Source: an uncultured Alistipes sp. (GTDB lineage Bacteria > Bacteroidota > Bacteroidia > Bacteroidales > Rikenellaceae). Taken from it: a stretch of 64,000 bases of DNA. A program made the position numbers and the translations under genes. The notes under the pieces were generated by a model. The model was not told the DNA's origin, did no database searches, and saw only the letters and a list, made by a program, of their open reading frames with translations. Where the stretch lies: positions 74,204-138,203 of the forward strand of contig CALLRW010000040.1 in NCBI GenBank assembly GCA_938014215.1, in the 5' to 3' direction. This document shows, piece by piece, positions 33,102 through 42,494 of this stretch; the first letter of the stretch is position 1; every line of letters begins with the position of its first letter.

Positions 33102-34901
33102 ATGGATGGAATCAGACATAGCCGGCAATTCGCGGAAATAGAACGTCTTGTGAGCGATTATTTCCATTGCCATCTCGCTCCCGTCATGTCGAAAACGCAG
33201 GCTTTCCTCACGAAGAAGCAGGGCGAGGAAATGAGGGAGTATTCCACCTCATTGGGCGGCATACTCAGCGCAATGGCGTCTGCGGCACAGCCGATGGGCG
33301 ACCCGTACCAGGTACTCAAGGTTACGGGCGAATGGAACTCGAAGACGACGGAGGACTACATCGGAATGTGCAAGGCGGAGATTACCGGCTCCAAGGAGAT
33401 ACAGCAAGACCTCGCATACATGGCCGGGCAATGGCGCGATACCGTCGTGCGGGAAATCGGGCGTGAACGGTACAACGAACTGTCGGAACAATTGGGCGGT
33501 GACCTTGCCTACGCCTATATGGACTACCGGGTAGAGGAACTGATGATCGACCGGCTGGTCAAGGAGCGAATGCCGAAATCGTCAGCCGACTACATCATCC
33601 GCAAAGCCGCAGAATCAAGCTTGCTCGGACTTTCGCAGACCTTGAACCGCTCGCCGCTTGCTGAGGAAATCGAGGCACGGGGCGAAGCGGCCTACCGTCC
33701 GAAAGGATGGGAAAAAGGTGCGGGTCGGGTATTGGGCGCAACGGCGGATGCCGTCATGATGGGTGGCGCAGGTTCGTGGGCGACATTGGCAAAGTTTGTC
33801 GGGGCGGACGTGGCTATCTCGGCAGTCGCCTCACGCTTCGAGCCTGAAAAGTCGCCCAAGCTCTCTGTGGAGCAATGTATCAGCAAAGGTGTGTTCGGTA
33901 GCGAACGGAACGTGTTTACGGACTTCCGTAAGGAGGCTGCAACAGTACAGACGGGTGATAGTGCGCTTATTGTGGCGGCCAACGAGCAGTTGAAGAAAAA
34001 AATACCTGTGATGAACTTTAATTTTTTGGAGTGGATGCAGACACCAAAGTTTACCCCTTTCCAAATGTCCGAAAAGCCCGGACACCCTGAAAAGAAAAAT
34101 GAACGTGCCGAACGGTACAAGGATGTGCCGCTCATCGTCGCTCCCGGACAGGAAGAAGCCTATTTGAAGCATTTGGAGAAATATAAGAATGCAACGGCTG
34201 TAAAATCCACAAAGGAATCAACACAGCCGGAAATGGAACAGAGGGAAAAAGTGGAGAAAGAGGAACGGCAGGTGGTTATTCCACATGAGGAAGAAAAGCA
34301 AGAGAGAGAGGCTGTGCAGACCAACACGAACGGATGGAGCGGATTGCTCGGTACATTGGGATTAGAGGGATTGGGCGATATCACGGGCAACCTCGGATAT
34401 GTCATGGCCATGCTGCCCGACATCCTGCTGGGAGCTTTTACCGGCAAGACGCAATCGTTGCGCTTTGGGGACAACCTGTTGCCGATAGCGAGTATTGTGG
34501 CCGGTCTGTTCGTGCGTAACCCGCTGCTGAAGATGCTCCTTGTCGGTCTGGGCGGCGCGAACTTGCTGAACAAGGCTGGACACGAGGCGTTGGGGCGTCC
34601 CATGCCGTCCGCCGACGTGCATACGGAAAACCAGTACCGCCGTTATCCCGACGAACCGCTCAATTCCCGTATCGTAAACCCTGTACTGCAAGGCAGCACG
34701 CTCATCGCCACGATAGACCGTGTGCCTTGTACCATCCAGCTCACGCCGACCGTCGCGGAGGCTTACCGTGCAGGGGCATTGCCGCTGAACACGCTGGCGA
34801 ACGCCGTGCTTGCCAAGAGCGACCAGTTGCGCCATATTGCCTCGCAGAATTACGACGACGGACAGCGGGAGACGATTGTGCGCACACGGGGCATCCAATA
34901 A
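33102..34901 (+). CDS. Large ICE protein with C-terminal membrane region, function unknown
   Basis: About 599 residues from the ATG at 33102; the frame is open further upstream but the upstream part only overlaps the previous gene. The N-terminal half is soluble and helical (FAEIERLVSDYFHCHLAPVM, EEMREYSTSLGGILSAMASA). An Ala/Gly-rich segment (GAGRVLGATADAVMMGGAGS) lies near 205-225, then a charged Lys/Glu linker (about 325-400). The C-terminal part has hydrophobic stretches (GYVMAMLPDILLGAF, LLPIASIVAGLFVRNPLLKM). No family recognised. Its position between wall-active and ArdC-like genes suggests a role in transfer or establishment. Confidence 0.7.
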   Translation: MDGIRHSRQFAEIERLVSDYFHCHLAPVMSKTQAFLTKKQGEEMREYSTSLGGILSAMASAAQPMGDPYQVLKVTGEWNSKTTEDYIGMCKAEITGSKEIQQDLAYMAGQWRDTVVREIGRERYNELSEQLGGDLAYAYMDYRVEELMIDRLVKERMPKSSADYIIRKAAESSLLGLSQTLNRSPLAEEIEARGEAAYRPKGWEKGAGRVLGATADAVMMGGAGSWATLAKFVGADVAISAVASRFEPEKSPKLSVEQCISKGVFGSERNVFTDFRKEAATVQTGDSALIVAANEQLKKKIPVMNFNFLEWMQTPKFTPFQMSEKPGHPEKKNERAERYKDVPLIVAPGQEEAYLKHLEKYKNATAVKSTKESTQPEMEQREKVEKEERQVVIPHEEEKQEREAVQTNTNGWSGLLGTLGLEGLGDITGNLGYVMAMLPDILLGAFTGKTQSLRFGDNLLPIASIVAGLFVRNPLLKMLLVGLGGANLLNKAGHEALGRPMPSADVHTENQYRRYPDEPLNSRIVNPVLQGSTLIATIDRVPCTIQLTPTVAEAYRAGALPLNTLANAVLAKSDQLRHIASQNYDDGQRETIVRTRGIQ

Positions 34902-34928
34902 ATCCATGAACAATAAAAGCATGATGAT

Positions 34929-37190
34929 ATGAAAGAAAAGTCGCAAATCGAAAAAAAAGCCGAAGAAAAGCAGACGGAACTGCTGTCTGCCGCACTGGGC
35001 GGGGCATCGAACGCCGGCGGCCATTGGCTCAACGTATCGGGCAAGGGATTTCCCCGGCTCTATCCGCAAGGGGTCTCGGCCAGCCCGTTCAATGCCCTCT
35101 TTATGGCCTTGCATTCGGACAATAACGGATGCAAGACCAACCTGTTCACGCTTTACAGTGAAACCAAGGCACGGGGGGCTGCGGTACGGGAGCATGAGCA
35201 GGGCGTACCGTTCCTGTTCTATAACTGGAACAAGTATGTCAACCGGAACAATCCGAATGAAACCATCGACCGTACCGCCTATCTCCAATTGGACGAAGAG
35301 CAGAAGGCACAGTTCAAGGGTGTCCACAACCGAGAAATCCGCACGCTTTTCAATATCGACCAGACGACGTTGCCCTACGTGGACAAGCCGGCTTACGAGG
35401 ATGCGGTAAAGCAGGACGGCAGTGTTCAGGAAAGAGGATATGCCGAGGCGGACAACCGCAGGTTGCGCACTCGGTTCAACGACTTTCTATTGAAGATGCG
35501 GGACAACCTCGTTCCCGTGCGCTCGGACGGTAGCGGAGTTCCTCATTACGAGACGGACAAAGATGCGGTCTATATGCCGCGCCAAAAGGATTTTGAGCAT
35601 TACCACGATTATGTGCAGGAAGCCTTGCGGCAGATCGTGAGTGCCACAGGACATCAACAACGACTTGCCCGTGAAGGCATGGTCATGAAGAATGGTGTGG
35701 CTCCGTCAGAGGATGCGGTAAAATATGAAAGGTTGGTTGTGGAACTGGCTTCGGGTATCAAGATGTTGGAACTGGGACTGCCCGCGCGTTTGTCCGATGC
35801 AAGCCTGAAGACGGTGGATTACTGGTGTCGGGAGTTCAAGGAAAACCCGTGTATAATGGACGCTCTCGAAAGCGACGTGAACAATGCGCTTGATGTTATC
35901 CGAAAAGCGGAACGGGGCGAGAAAATTGAGTACGCCACCCTGCGAAACAGACGGCAGACCACGACCATGCAGGAACAGATGCCCAAGCATTACTTTGTGG
36001 CGAATGAAATCCGCCAGCACCCGGACAAGGCGGCGAAAAGCATCGTCCTCGTCATCGACCGGGAGGCGAAATCGGCGGATGTCATTTTGCCGGCAGGAGC
36101 TTCGACCGAGGCGAACAACGAGATTCCCGGCATGAACAAGGGGCGTATCGAACGGGCATTGCAGAAAGAGGGTATCGAGCAGGTGCGTTTCTATAATACT
36201 GACGGTGCATTGGGTTACAGACCCGATGACAGCTATTTCAATGAAAAAATGGTGACACTGGCCCGGTTAAGGAACTACACGTTGGAAAAGCTCTCCACGC
36301 TGGACGTGTCGGAAGCTGTCAGACGGGCGAATGAGGTCGGGTTCGATGCCGTGCAGATGATTCAGGATGACAAGAACCGTTGGGCACTCTATATCAAGCC
36401 GGAAAACAAGGAGGGGTACAGCGTCTATCCCGACAAGGAGGATGTGAACCGTTTTTTCTCCACGCTCAAGCAGGCGATGGACAACATCGACAAGGTACGG
36501 ATGGAGCTGGCGCACAAGTATTATGCACTGGCGGAGGTCAAACCCGACCTGAAAGTGGATTTGTTCGGCAGCGATACGCCGGAGATTGACCTGAACCGTA
36601 TTCAGCGTGTTGCCATCTTCAAGACCAGGCAGGATGGAATCCAGTGTGTGGCAACCATCGACGGACAAAAGCTGCAGCCCCGCAGCGTCACTCCACAGCA
36701 GTGGCAACGGATGTGGGTGGCGGAAGACCGTGACGGCTACAAGCGGCATTTGGCGGCTACGCTGTTTGCCGATGTGCTGCAAAAGGGACAATCCGTCGGG
36801 GAACAGAAAGCGGAAGAGCAGGTACGGCAACAGAATGAGGTGGTGGCGGAAAATCGGTCGGAAGAGACGAATGATGAAAATATGTCTCCGAAACGGCAGT
36901 TTTGGGACAACCTCAAGGAAAAGCATCCCGACGCCCTGTATCTGATTCGTGCAGGAGAAGTCTATCGGCTTTATAATGAGGATGCGGCAAAGGGAGCTGA
37001 TATATTGGGGATTACGATGAAGAAATATCCGGAACGTGGATTTTCGGCTTTCGCAGAGTTCCCAAGGACGCAACTGGACAGCTATCTGCCCAAACTTGTC
37101 CGTGCTGGTGAGCGTGTCGCCATCAGTGAGATAGAGCTACAGGATAAACGGCAGGACGAGCAGGAAACACATAGGGGTATTCATAGATAA
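34929..37190 (+). CDS. ArdC-N-like protein with C-terminal MutS-I-like domain
   Basis: A 753-residue soluble protein. The N-terminal part (SASPFNALFMALHSDN, then LYSETKARGAAVREHEQGVP and FYNWNKY) fits the ArdC N-terminal single-strand-DNA-binding domain pattern. The metallopeptidase HExxH box of full ArdC is missing. Near residues 655-735 the sequence RQFWDNLKEKHPDALYLIR, EVYRLYNEDAAKGADILGI and RGFSAFAEFP resembles the MutS domain-I-like module that occurs alone in some mobile elements. A long unknown middle part joins the two. It may protect or handle incoming single-stranded DNA (inference). It is followed directly by a wall-hydrolase gene. Confidence 0.75.
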   Translation: MKEKSQIEKKAEEKQTELLSAALGGASNAGGHWLNVSGKGFPRLYPQGVSASPFNALFMALHSDNNGCKTNLFTLYSETKARGAAVREHEQGVPFLFYNWNKYVNRNNPNETIDRTAYLQLDEEQKAQFKGVHNREIRTLFNIDQTTLPYVDKPAYEDAVKQDGSVQERGYAEADNRRLRTRFNDFLLKMRDNLVPVRSDGSGVPHYETDKDAVYMPRQKDFEHYHDYVQEALRQIVSATGHQQRLAREGMVMKNGVAPSEDAVKYERLVVELASGIKMLELGLPARLSDASLKTVDYWCREFKENPCIMDALESDVNNALDVIRKAERGEKIEYATLRNRRQTTTMQEQMPKHYFVANEIRQHPDKAAKSIVLVIDREAKSADVILPAGASTEANNEIPGMNKGRIERALQKEGIEQVRFYNTDGALGYRPDDSYFNEKMVTLARLRNYTLEKLSTLDVSEAVRRANEVGFDAVQMIQDDKNRWALYIKPENKEGYSVYPDKEDVNRFFSTLKQAMDNIDKVRMELAHKYYALAEVKPDLKVDLFGSDTPEIDLNRIQRVAIFKTRQDGIQCVATIDGQKLQPRSVTPQQWQRMWVAEDRDGYKRHLAATLFADVLQKGQSVGEQKAEEQVRQQNEVVAENRSEETNDENMSPKRQFWDNLKEKHPDALYLIRAGEVYRLYNEDAAKGADILGITMKKYPERGFSAFAEFPRTQLDSYLPKLVRAGERVAISEIELQDKRQDEQETHRGIHR

Positions 37191-37202
37191 GGAGTGACGA
37201 TT

Positions 37203-38759
37203 ATGACCAAGAATCAGGAATATGCACTGCAATACGCAGATTATGCGATGGCACAGATGCGAAGGTATGGCATCCCGGCTTCCGTCACATTGGCGCAAGG
37301 CATACTGGAAAGCAGCAACGGACAGAGCCGTCTGGCAAGGAACGAGAACAACCATTTCGGCATCAAGGCAACTTCCTCGTGGATTGCCGAAGGCGGCAAA
37401 TACGGAATCTACACCGATGATAAGCCGAATGAAAAGTTCTGCAGCTATGACAGCGTGGGTGATTCATACGAGCATCATTCCCGCTTTTTGAAGGAGAACA
37501 GCCGCTATGCCGGTTGCTTCAAACTCTCCCCGGACGATTACAAGGGCTGGGCACAAAGCATTGAGAAAGCCGGTTACGCCACAGGCGGCAAGTATGCCGA
37601 GAACCTGCAGAAAATCATTGAGCAGAACGGCTTGCAGAAGTATGACAGACAGGTGATGCAGGAGATGACGGCACAAGGCCGGCAGTTCGGGGTGGAACAC
37701 AATCCGCTCCAGACTTCCGAGAGTGCGGAACATGGAACGGGGTATTCGTTCCCGGTGGAACGGGAGGAATTTCTGTTCATTACCTCTCCGTTCGGAACAC
37801 GGCAAGACCCGTTGGACAGCACAAAGCAACAGATGCACAAGGGCGTGGATATCCGTTGCAAAGCCGACGCGGTACTGGCTACGGAGAGCGGCGGCAAGGT
37901 CGTGGCGGTAAACCAGAACAAGAATACACCCGGCGGCAAGTCGCTGACGGTGGAATATGCTCGGACGGACGGCAGCAAGGTACAATGTACCTATATGCAC
38001 CTCAAGGAGATTTCCGTCAAGGTCGGCGATACGGTACAGGCAGGCGGACGGCTTGGCACATCGGGCAATACGGGGACACGGACGACCGGGGAACATCTGC
38101 ATTTCGGTGTGAAGAATATCTATGCCGACGGGACGAAACGGGATATAGACCCTGCGGCGTATCTGGCTGAAATCGCACAGAAAGGACATATCAAATTGCA
38201 AATGCTGCACAACGGAAATGACCTGCTCGTCAAATACAAGGCGGCGGAAGATACCGTGCCTGAAAAGAACCTTTCGCCAGACGGATGGATGAAAAAACTC
38301 CTTTCGTCGGAGGATAGCGGTGTGGGAATATCGGGATGCAACGACCCGATTGTGGAGATGGCGATGACCGCTTTCGCCTCCCTGATGCTTTTAGCCACAC
38401 AGATTGATAACCGGGAGGAAGAGGAACAGAAGACGGCGATATCCGCCGCGATGGATCTTCGTACCATCGACCTGAAGCCGTTGTTGCCGAATATGAAGAA
38501 CTGCGACCTGACTATCGGCGAGAACGGCAAGGCCATTCTGAAAGCGGACAACGGGGAACTGCATGTCTCGCGGGAGCTGACCGCTTCCGAGCTGAACCGG
38601 TTGTCTGCCACGTTGAACAACGGTACACTCACGGAAGAGGCCAAACAGATGCGTGTAACCGGTATGCTGAATACGGTTATCCTGTCGGAAGCGGCCTCAC
38701 AGAATTTTGAGCAGGGGATGACCCGGCAACAGGGACAAACGGAAAACCTGCGAAGATAA
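37203..38759 (+). CDS. Glucosaminidase plus M23 peptidase, two-domain wall hydrolase
   Basis: About 518 residues. The N-terminal GH73-type glucosaminidase domain has YGIPASVTLAQGILESSNGQ with the Glu of the active site, NNHFGIKATSSW and a YDSVGDSYEHHSRFL segment (about residues 15-130). An M23 peptidase domain follows (about 195-325): KGVDIRCKADAVLATESG and GEHLHFGVKNIY. The C-terminal part (about 350-518) is unknown. The enzyme should cut both sugar and peptide bonds of peptidoglycan, as VirB1-like transglycosylases do in other systems. No signal peptide is obvious, so export may use the transfer system itself or another route. The ATG at 37203 has AAGGAG at a good distance; the GTG at 37194 does not. 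Confidence 0.88.
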   Translation: MTKNQEYALQYADYAMAQMRRYGIPASVTLAQGILESSNGQSRLARNENNHFGIKATSSWIAEGGKYGIYTDDKPNEKFCSYDSVGDSYEHHSRFLKENSRYAGCFKLSPDDYKGWAQSIEKAGYATGGKYAENLQKIIEQNGLQKYDRQVMQEMTAQGRQFGVEHNPLQTSESAEHGTGYSFPVEREEFLFITSPFGTRQDPLDSTKQQMHKGVDIRCKADAVLATESGGKVVAVNQNKNTPGGKSLTVEYARTDGSKVQCTYMHLKEISVKVGDTVQAGGRLGTSGNTGTRTTGEHLHFGVKNIYADGTKRDIDPAAYLAEIAQKGHIKLQMLHNGNDLLVKYKAAEDTVPEKNLSPDGWMKKLLSSEDSGVGISGCNDPIVEMAMTAFASLMLLATQIDNREEEEQKTAISAAMDLRTIDLKPLLPNMKNCDLTIGENGKAILKADNGELHVSRELTASELNRLSATLNNGTLTEEAKQMRVTGMLNTVILSEAASQNFEQGMTRQQGQTENLRR

Positions 38760-38771
38760 AGGCATGGCGAT

Positions 38772-38948
38772 ATGATAAAATGCGTGATGATACAGCTATG
38801 CAAGTGTCTGGCGGGAGTTTCCCTCCTTGCGTTGCACCTCCGGTTCTGCTACCTGCTGTTGGGATGGATCGGGACGCTCGTTGTCGTGGGCGTGCAATTA
38901 GCCATCGCCGGATGGATGGTCTGGGCGATGATACGCGCACCCGACTGA
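38772..38948 (+). CDS. 58-residue small membrane protein
   Basis: A short frame of 58 residues after the wall hydrolase. It is hydrophobic over almost its whole length (LAGVSLLALHLRFCYLLL, then GTLVVVGVQLAIAGWMVW), so two membrane helices are likely, with short charged ends (MIKC at the start, RAPD at the end). It is in frame 2, between 38759 and the SSB-like gene at 39032. Its small size makes it less certain than its neighbours. A small membrane protein next to a wall hydrolase without a signal peptide could be a holin-like helper, but this is speculation. Confidence 0.55.
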   Translation: MIKCVMIQLCKCLAGVSLLALHLRFCYLLLGWIGTLVVVGVQLAIAGWMVWAMIRAPD

Positions 38949-39031
38949 CCGCACTCTACAACAGTTCAACATCAATCAACCCATGTATCACTTGTCCGGA
39001 TGATCCATGTATCATTAAAGACAAAAAACAG

Positions 39032-39640
39032 ATGATTAAATGTAATGTTACGGTATGCGGCGTTATCGGCCGCGATGCGTCGGTTCGCAAGAATAAAGAA
39101 GAGAAAGAATTTCTGGTGTTTCCGCTCCGGGTACAGATTCCGGCGACGGGTGGCGGGCACACTATCGAGGTGGATGTCCGCAAGGAGGGCTGTCAGGAGG
39201 AAGCCGCCGGTTATCGGAACGGCTCCCGTGTAGAAGTGAGGGGTACGATGTATCTCAAACGCCGGGGCGACAAGCTATATTTCAACCTGTTCGCCGATGA
39301 AATCTGCAATGCCGCTACGGATGATGCGGATTGCGTCAAGGGCGAGCTGGTGTTTCGTGGTAAGGTCGGCCAGAACATCGAGGAAAAAAGGGATAAGAAA
39401 GACCAGCCTTATACGGTGTTCTCGGCGTTTAGCGCAGAGAAGGTCGATGACGGCTTCGAGTACCAGTGGGTGCGCTTCTTCTGTTTCGGTAAGGAGCGCG
39501 AAGCGTGGTTGCAGCCGGGTGTAAAGGTGGATGCCAAAGGTGAAATGAACCTGTCGGCACACAACGGGAAAATCAACCTTTCCTGCAAGATGGAGGAACT
39601 GACGCAATATGTGGCGGATTCGTCTAACTATAATCAATAA
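39032..39640 (+). CDS. Single-strand DNA-binding protein-like (two OB-like parts)
   Basis: About 202 residues from the ATG at 39032; the longer frame starting at 38780 overlaps the small membrane gene and is not used. The N-terminal part (NVTVCGVIGRDASVRKNKEE, then FLVFPLRVQI, RNGSRVEVRGTMYLK) has the layout of an OB-fold SSB. A second similar part follows (GELVFRGKVGQNIEEKRDK, YTVFSAFSAEK, VRFFCFGKER, VDAKGEMNLS). The acidic SSB tail for protein interaction is absent. It should coat transferred single strands. It ends 5 bases before the ArdC gene, with which it forms a natural pair for protecting incoming DNA. Confidence 0.8.
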   Translation: MIKCNVTVCGVIGRDASVRKNKEEKEFLVFPLRVQIPATGGGHTIEVDVRKEGCQEEAAGYRNGSRVEVRGTMYLKRRGDKLYFNLFADEICNAATDDADCVKGELVFRGKVGQNIEEKRDKKDQPYTVFSAFSAEKVDDGFEYQWVRFFCFGKEREAWLQPGVKVDAKGEMNLSAHNGKINLSCKMEELTQYVADSSNYNQ

Positions 39641-39645
39641 GGGTT

Positions 39646-41334
39646 ATGGCCGGTTACAGAAAGAAGAATGCCGACGGACCGAACAGCGAGGACAAGGCTC
39701 TTGACCTGTTCGCCGAAATGATAATCGAGAAAATCGAGGGCATTCAAAAGGACTGGAAAAAGCCTTGGTTTACGGAGGGTACGCTACAGTGGCCCCGCAA
39801 CCTTCACGGGCGCGAGTACAACGGGATGAATGCTTTTATGCTGCTTTTGCACTGCGAGAAAGAAGGGTACAAGATTCCCCGTTTCTGCACGTTCGATTGT
39901 GTTCAGAAGCTCAATAAGCCCGGAAAGGATAGAGAGGAACTGCCGCGTGTCTCCGTGCTTCGTGGTGAAAAATCCTTTCCGGTCATGCTCACCACGTTCA
40001 CTTGTATCCATAAGGAGACTAAGGAGAAAATCAAGTATGACGATTACAAGAAACTCTCCGATGACGAAAAGGAACAATACAATGTCTATCCGAAGATGCA
40101 GGTGTTCCGGGTCTTCAATGTCGCGCAAACTAACTTGCAGGAAGCGAGACCGGAGCTGTGGCAAAAACTGGAGCGAGAAAATTCGCGTCCGGCAATCGAG
40201 GAGGGCGAGCATTTCAGTTTTGCCCCAGTCGATACGATGATAAGGGATAACCTGTGGATTTGTCCGATTACGCCGAAATATCAGAATGACGCCTACTATT
40301 CCATCACGAAGAACGAAATCATCGTACCCGAAAAGGAGCAGTTCAAATCGGGAGAATCGTTCTACGGGACACTGTTCCACGAGATGACGCACTCCACCGG
40401 AGCGGAAAACGTACTTGACAGGTTCAAGCCGACTACTTTCGGTTCTCCTGAATATGCCCGTGAGGAACTGGTGGCAGAGTTAGGCAGCGCACTGGTCGCA
40501 CAGCGTTACGGCATGACCAAGCATATCAAGGAGGACAGTTGCGCGTATCTTAAAGGTTGGCTTGATGAGCTGAAGGAATCGCCACAGTTCATCAAGACAA
40601 CGCTTCTGGACGTGAAAAGGGCAACCTCGATGATTACCCAGAAGGTGGATAAGATAGCGCAAGAACTGGAACAAAATGTCGGCGAGAAGCAGGAAAACGG
40701 AGCGGCAGCAAAGGAGAATACATTTTATTCTTCTGTTGCGTATCTCCAATTTTCGGATGACACGAGGCAGCTTGACGAACTTCGGGAGAAAGGCGATTAC
40801 GAGGGATTGCTGACGCTTGCCAAGGAGTATTACGACGGCAATGGCATCAACGAACAGCATACTTATTTATCGGCCACGAACAACAAGGGTGACAGCCTTA
40901 TTGCCGAGGATGAGAATTTCGCTGTCGTGTACAACGGGAGTGTCGGGGGAACCTACGAGGTGATGTTGAAATTCACGGAGCAGGAAATCCGAGACCATAT
41001 CCGGCGTTACGGTGTCGATATCGCCGGAGATACAATAAAAGGGGTTGCCAGGGAGATGGCGGCGGAACAGTTCTCCGCTTTGGCGTATCAAAAGATTCCG
41101 GCCTTCGAGATGCCGAACGGTGAAGTGCTATATGTCGAATATAACAAGGAATCCGATACGCTTGATGTCGGGCAACCCACCAATGCCGGGCTGGTCGCGC
41201 AGCATCGTTTCCCTTACGACCACAATGTCGGGCTGGATGCCAATCTGCAAGCCGTGAACGAGAAGCTGAACGAGCTGGAAGAGTATCGGGCAGAACTACA
41301 AGAGGCAGAATACGGCAGCGGTATGCGCCGGTAA
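39646..41334 (+). CDS. ArdC-type antirestriction protein
   Basis: A 562-residue protein. The N-terminal ArdC single-strand-DNA-binding domain has KDWKKPWFTEGTLQWPRNLH, REYNGMNAFMLLLHCEKEGY and VSVLRGEKSFPVMLTTF. A zincin-like metallopeptidase domain follows with the box HEMTH (residues 245-249), then YAREELVAELGSALVAQRYG, where the third ligand region is expected. An extra C-terminal part (about 370-562) is unknown. ArdC proteins protect incoming plasmid DNA against restriction during conjugation. It is the last gene of the accessory operon and is followed by a terminator. Confidence 0.9.
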   Translation: MAGYRKKNADGPNSEDKALDLFAEMIIEKIEGIQKDWKKPWFTEGTLQWPRNLHGREYNGMNAFMLLLHCEKEGYKIPRFCTFDCVQKLNKPGKDREELPRVSVLRGEKSFPVMLTTFTCIHKETKEKIKYDDYKKLSDDEKEQYNVYPKMQVFRVFNVAQTNLQEARPELWQKLERENSRPAIEEGEHFSFAPVDTMIRDNLWICPITPKYQNDAYYSITKNEIIVPEKEQFKSGESFYGTLFHEMTHSTGAENVLDRFKPTTFGSPEYAREELVAELGSALVAQRYGMTKHIKEDSCAYLKGWLDELKESPQFIKTTLLDVKRATSMITQKVDKIAQELEQNVGEKQENGAAAKENTFYSSVAYLQFSDDTRQLDELREKGDYEGLLTLAKEYYDGNGINEQHTYLSATNNKGDSLIAEDENFAVVYNGSVGGTYEVMLKFTEQEIRDHIRRYGVDIAGDTIKGVAREMAAEQFSALAYQKIPAFEMPNGEVLYVEYNKESDTLDVGQPTNAGLVAQHRFPYDHNVGLDANLQAVNEKLNELEEYRAELQEAEYGSGMRR

Positions 41335-41347
41335 GGATGGAAAGAAA

Positions 41348-41380
41348 AAGATGCGGAACTGGTTGGCTCCGCATCTTTTT
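41348..41380 (+). terminator. Terminator after the accessory operon
   Basis: AAAGATGCGGA pairs with TCCGCATCTTT (11 pairs) around a 10-base loop, followed by TTT. It starts 14 bases after the ArdC stop, between convergent genes, so it may work in both directions. Confidence 0.9.
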
Positions 41381-41386
41381 TGCAGT

Positions 41387-41761
41387 TTATTTCCCCAACA
41401 AACCGTCTATCATAGACTGTAAATTTGCTATGTCGCAATACTGGTTACATCCCCCTCGGTAGTCCTTTCCATTTTGAGCTGTCCGTATCAGAAACGAATC
41501 GAGTTCAATTCTTACGCCGCTGCCCATTCGTGACAGACCGGAAGAGTGGCTGATGTAAACGAACTTGCCGTTGCGCTCAATGAAGCAGGAGGTGTCATAA
41601 TGCCCTTTTGAATTGGAAGCCACCTTTGCACCAACGGCTGCGGCATATTTGGAAATCTCACGCACCAATGCTGTCTGGAAACTGCGGTACTCTTTTGAAA
41701 CATAGTCTCCTGCATCTGCAAGTATAGCGTCCTGCCATTTGGTATAAAAATTCTGTGCCAT
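41387..41761 (-). CDS. Small ICE-associated protein, function unknown
   Basis: A 124-residue soluble protein from the ATG at 41761 (the frame extends to 41803 but overlaps the next gene upstream). The middle has CFIERNGKFVYISHSSGLSR and the end is RGGCNQYCDIANLQSMIDGL. No signal peptide, no membrane segment, no named family recognised. It is the last gene of a three-gene minus-strand cluster headed by leader E. Confidence 0.65.
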   Translation of the reverse strand: MAQNFYTKWQDAILADAGDYVSKEYRSFQTALVREISKYAAAVGAKVASNSKGHYDTSCFIERNGKFVYISHSSGLSRMGSGVRIELDSFLIRTAQNGKDYRGGCNQYCDIANLQSMIDGLLGK

Positions 41762-41775
41762 ATTGATATTTATTA

Positions 41776-42030
41776 TTATTCGTTCCGCAAATAACTTTTC
41801 CATTTCTCGCCGTCAATGGTCAGTTTGCCCATTTCCCAATCGTATTCCACTTCCGGTATATTGGTATAAGGGAAATGAACGGTGTAGCCTATCTGTCCGT
41901 AAGAGCAATGCAGAGGGGTAACGCAAATCTCCCAACCGAAGTAAGATTGCGGCGTGCAGTATTTTCGCCAGTTGAAACGACCTGCGGCAATATTGCCGCA
42001 AAGTCGTTTGAGTATGTCGTTTGTTGTCAT
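41776..42030 (-). CDS. Small ICE-associated protein, function unknown
   Basis: An 84-residue protein (MTTNDILKRLCGNIAAGRFN, then a WEICVTPLHCSYGQIGYTVH middle). The start at 42030 overlaps the previous stop (ATGA) and has GGAGGTA in front on the minus strand, a clear ribosome-binding site. Function and family unknown. Confidence 0.68.
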   Translation of the reverse strand: MTTNDILKRLCGNIAAGRFNWRKYCTPQSYFGWEICVTPLHCSYGQIGYTVHFPYTNIPEVEYDWEMGKLTIDGEKWKSYLRNE

Positions 42031-42494
42031 TCTGTACCTCCTTTGCTGAGTATGGTGAGTTGTTCGGGACGGTCTGGAAACCAATAAGCATCACTGTCGA
42101 TATATACGCATCTATAGCCATTCCAAGGTTTTCTGAAAGCTAATACTTCTTTGGGGCCAAATACCACCCCGTAGTCGTTTGTAAACGCCACCATATCGCC
42201 TACAGCCAAATCACTGTCTGTTTCCATGACTTCGGACAACCGGCTGAAAAACTCCATGCCCTCGGCTTCACGCTCTTTCTTCCAGCGCATAAACTCCTCT
42301 TTGTGGCTTCTTGATGAGCCAATAGGTAATAACTCCGATGCCAAAACCTCTGTCTCGGAAGAGCTTGTTGAGATTAAGATGATGCTGTCACTATCCACTT
42401 TTTCGGGAGTTGAGATAATTCGACATTCTATATCATTATCGGCAGTGTGCCAAAAAAGGAGGTTGCCTTGCTTGATGAAATCGTACTTGCTCAT
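42027..42494 (-). CDS. ICE-associated protein, function unknown
   Basis: A 155-residue acidic protein. N-terminal beta-rich part (KYDFIKQGNLLFWHTADNDI), then a Ser-rich and helical middle, and a C-terminal section with GDMVAFTNDYGVVFGPKEVL and YRCVYIDSDAYWFPDRPE. No signal peptide or membrane segment and no named domain. It is the first gene after leader E and shares a four-base overlap with the next gene. Confidence 0.68.
   Translation of the reverse strand: MSKYDFIKQGNLLFWHTADNDIECRIISTPEKVDSDSIILISTSSSETEVLASELLPIGSSRSHKEEFMRWKKEREAEGMEFFSRLSEVMETDSDLAVGDMVAFTNDYGVVFGPKEVLAFRKPWNGYRCVYIDSDAYWFPDRPEQLTILSKGGTE

Noticed and set aside
38780..39031. Upstream extension of the SSB-like gene
   Set aside because: It overlaps the small membrane protein, and the OB-fold begins exactly at the ATG at 39032.
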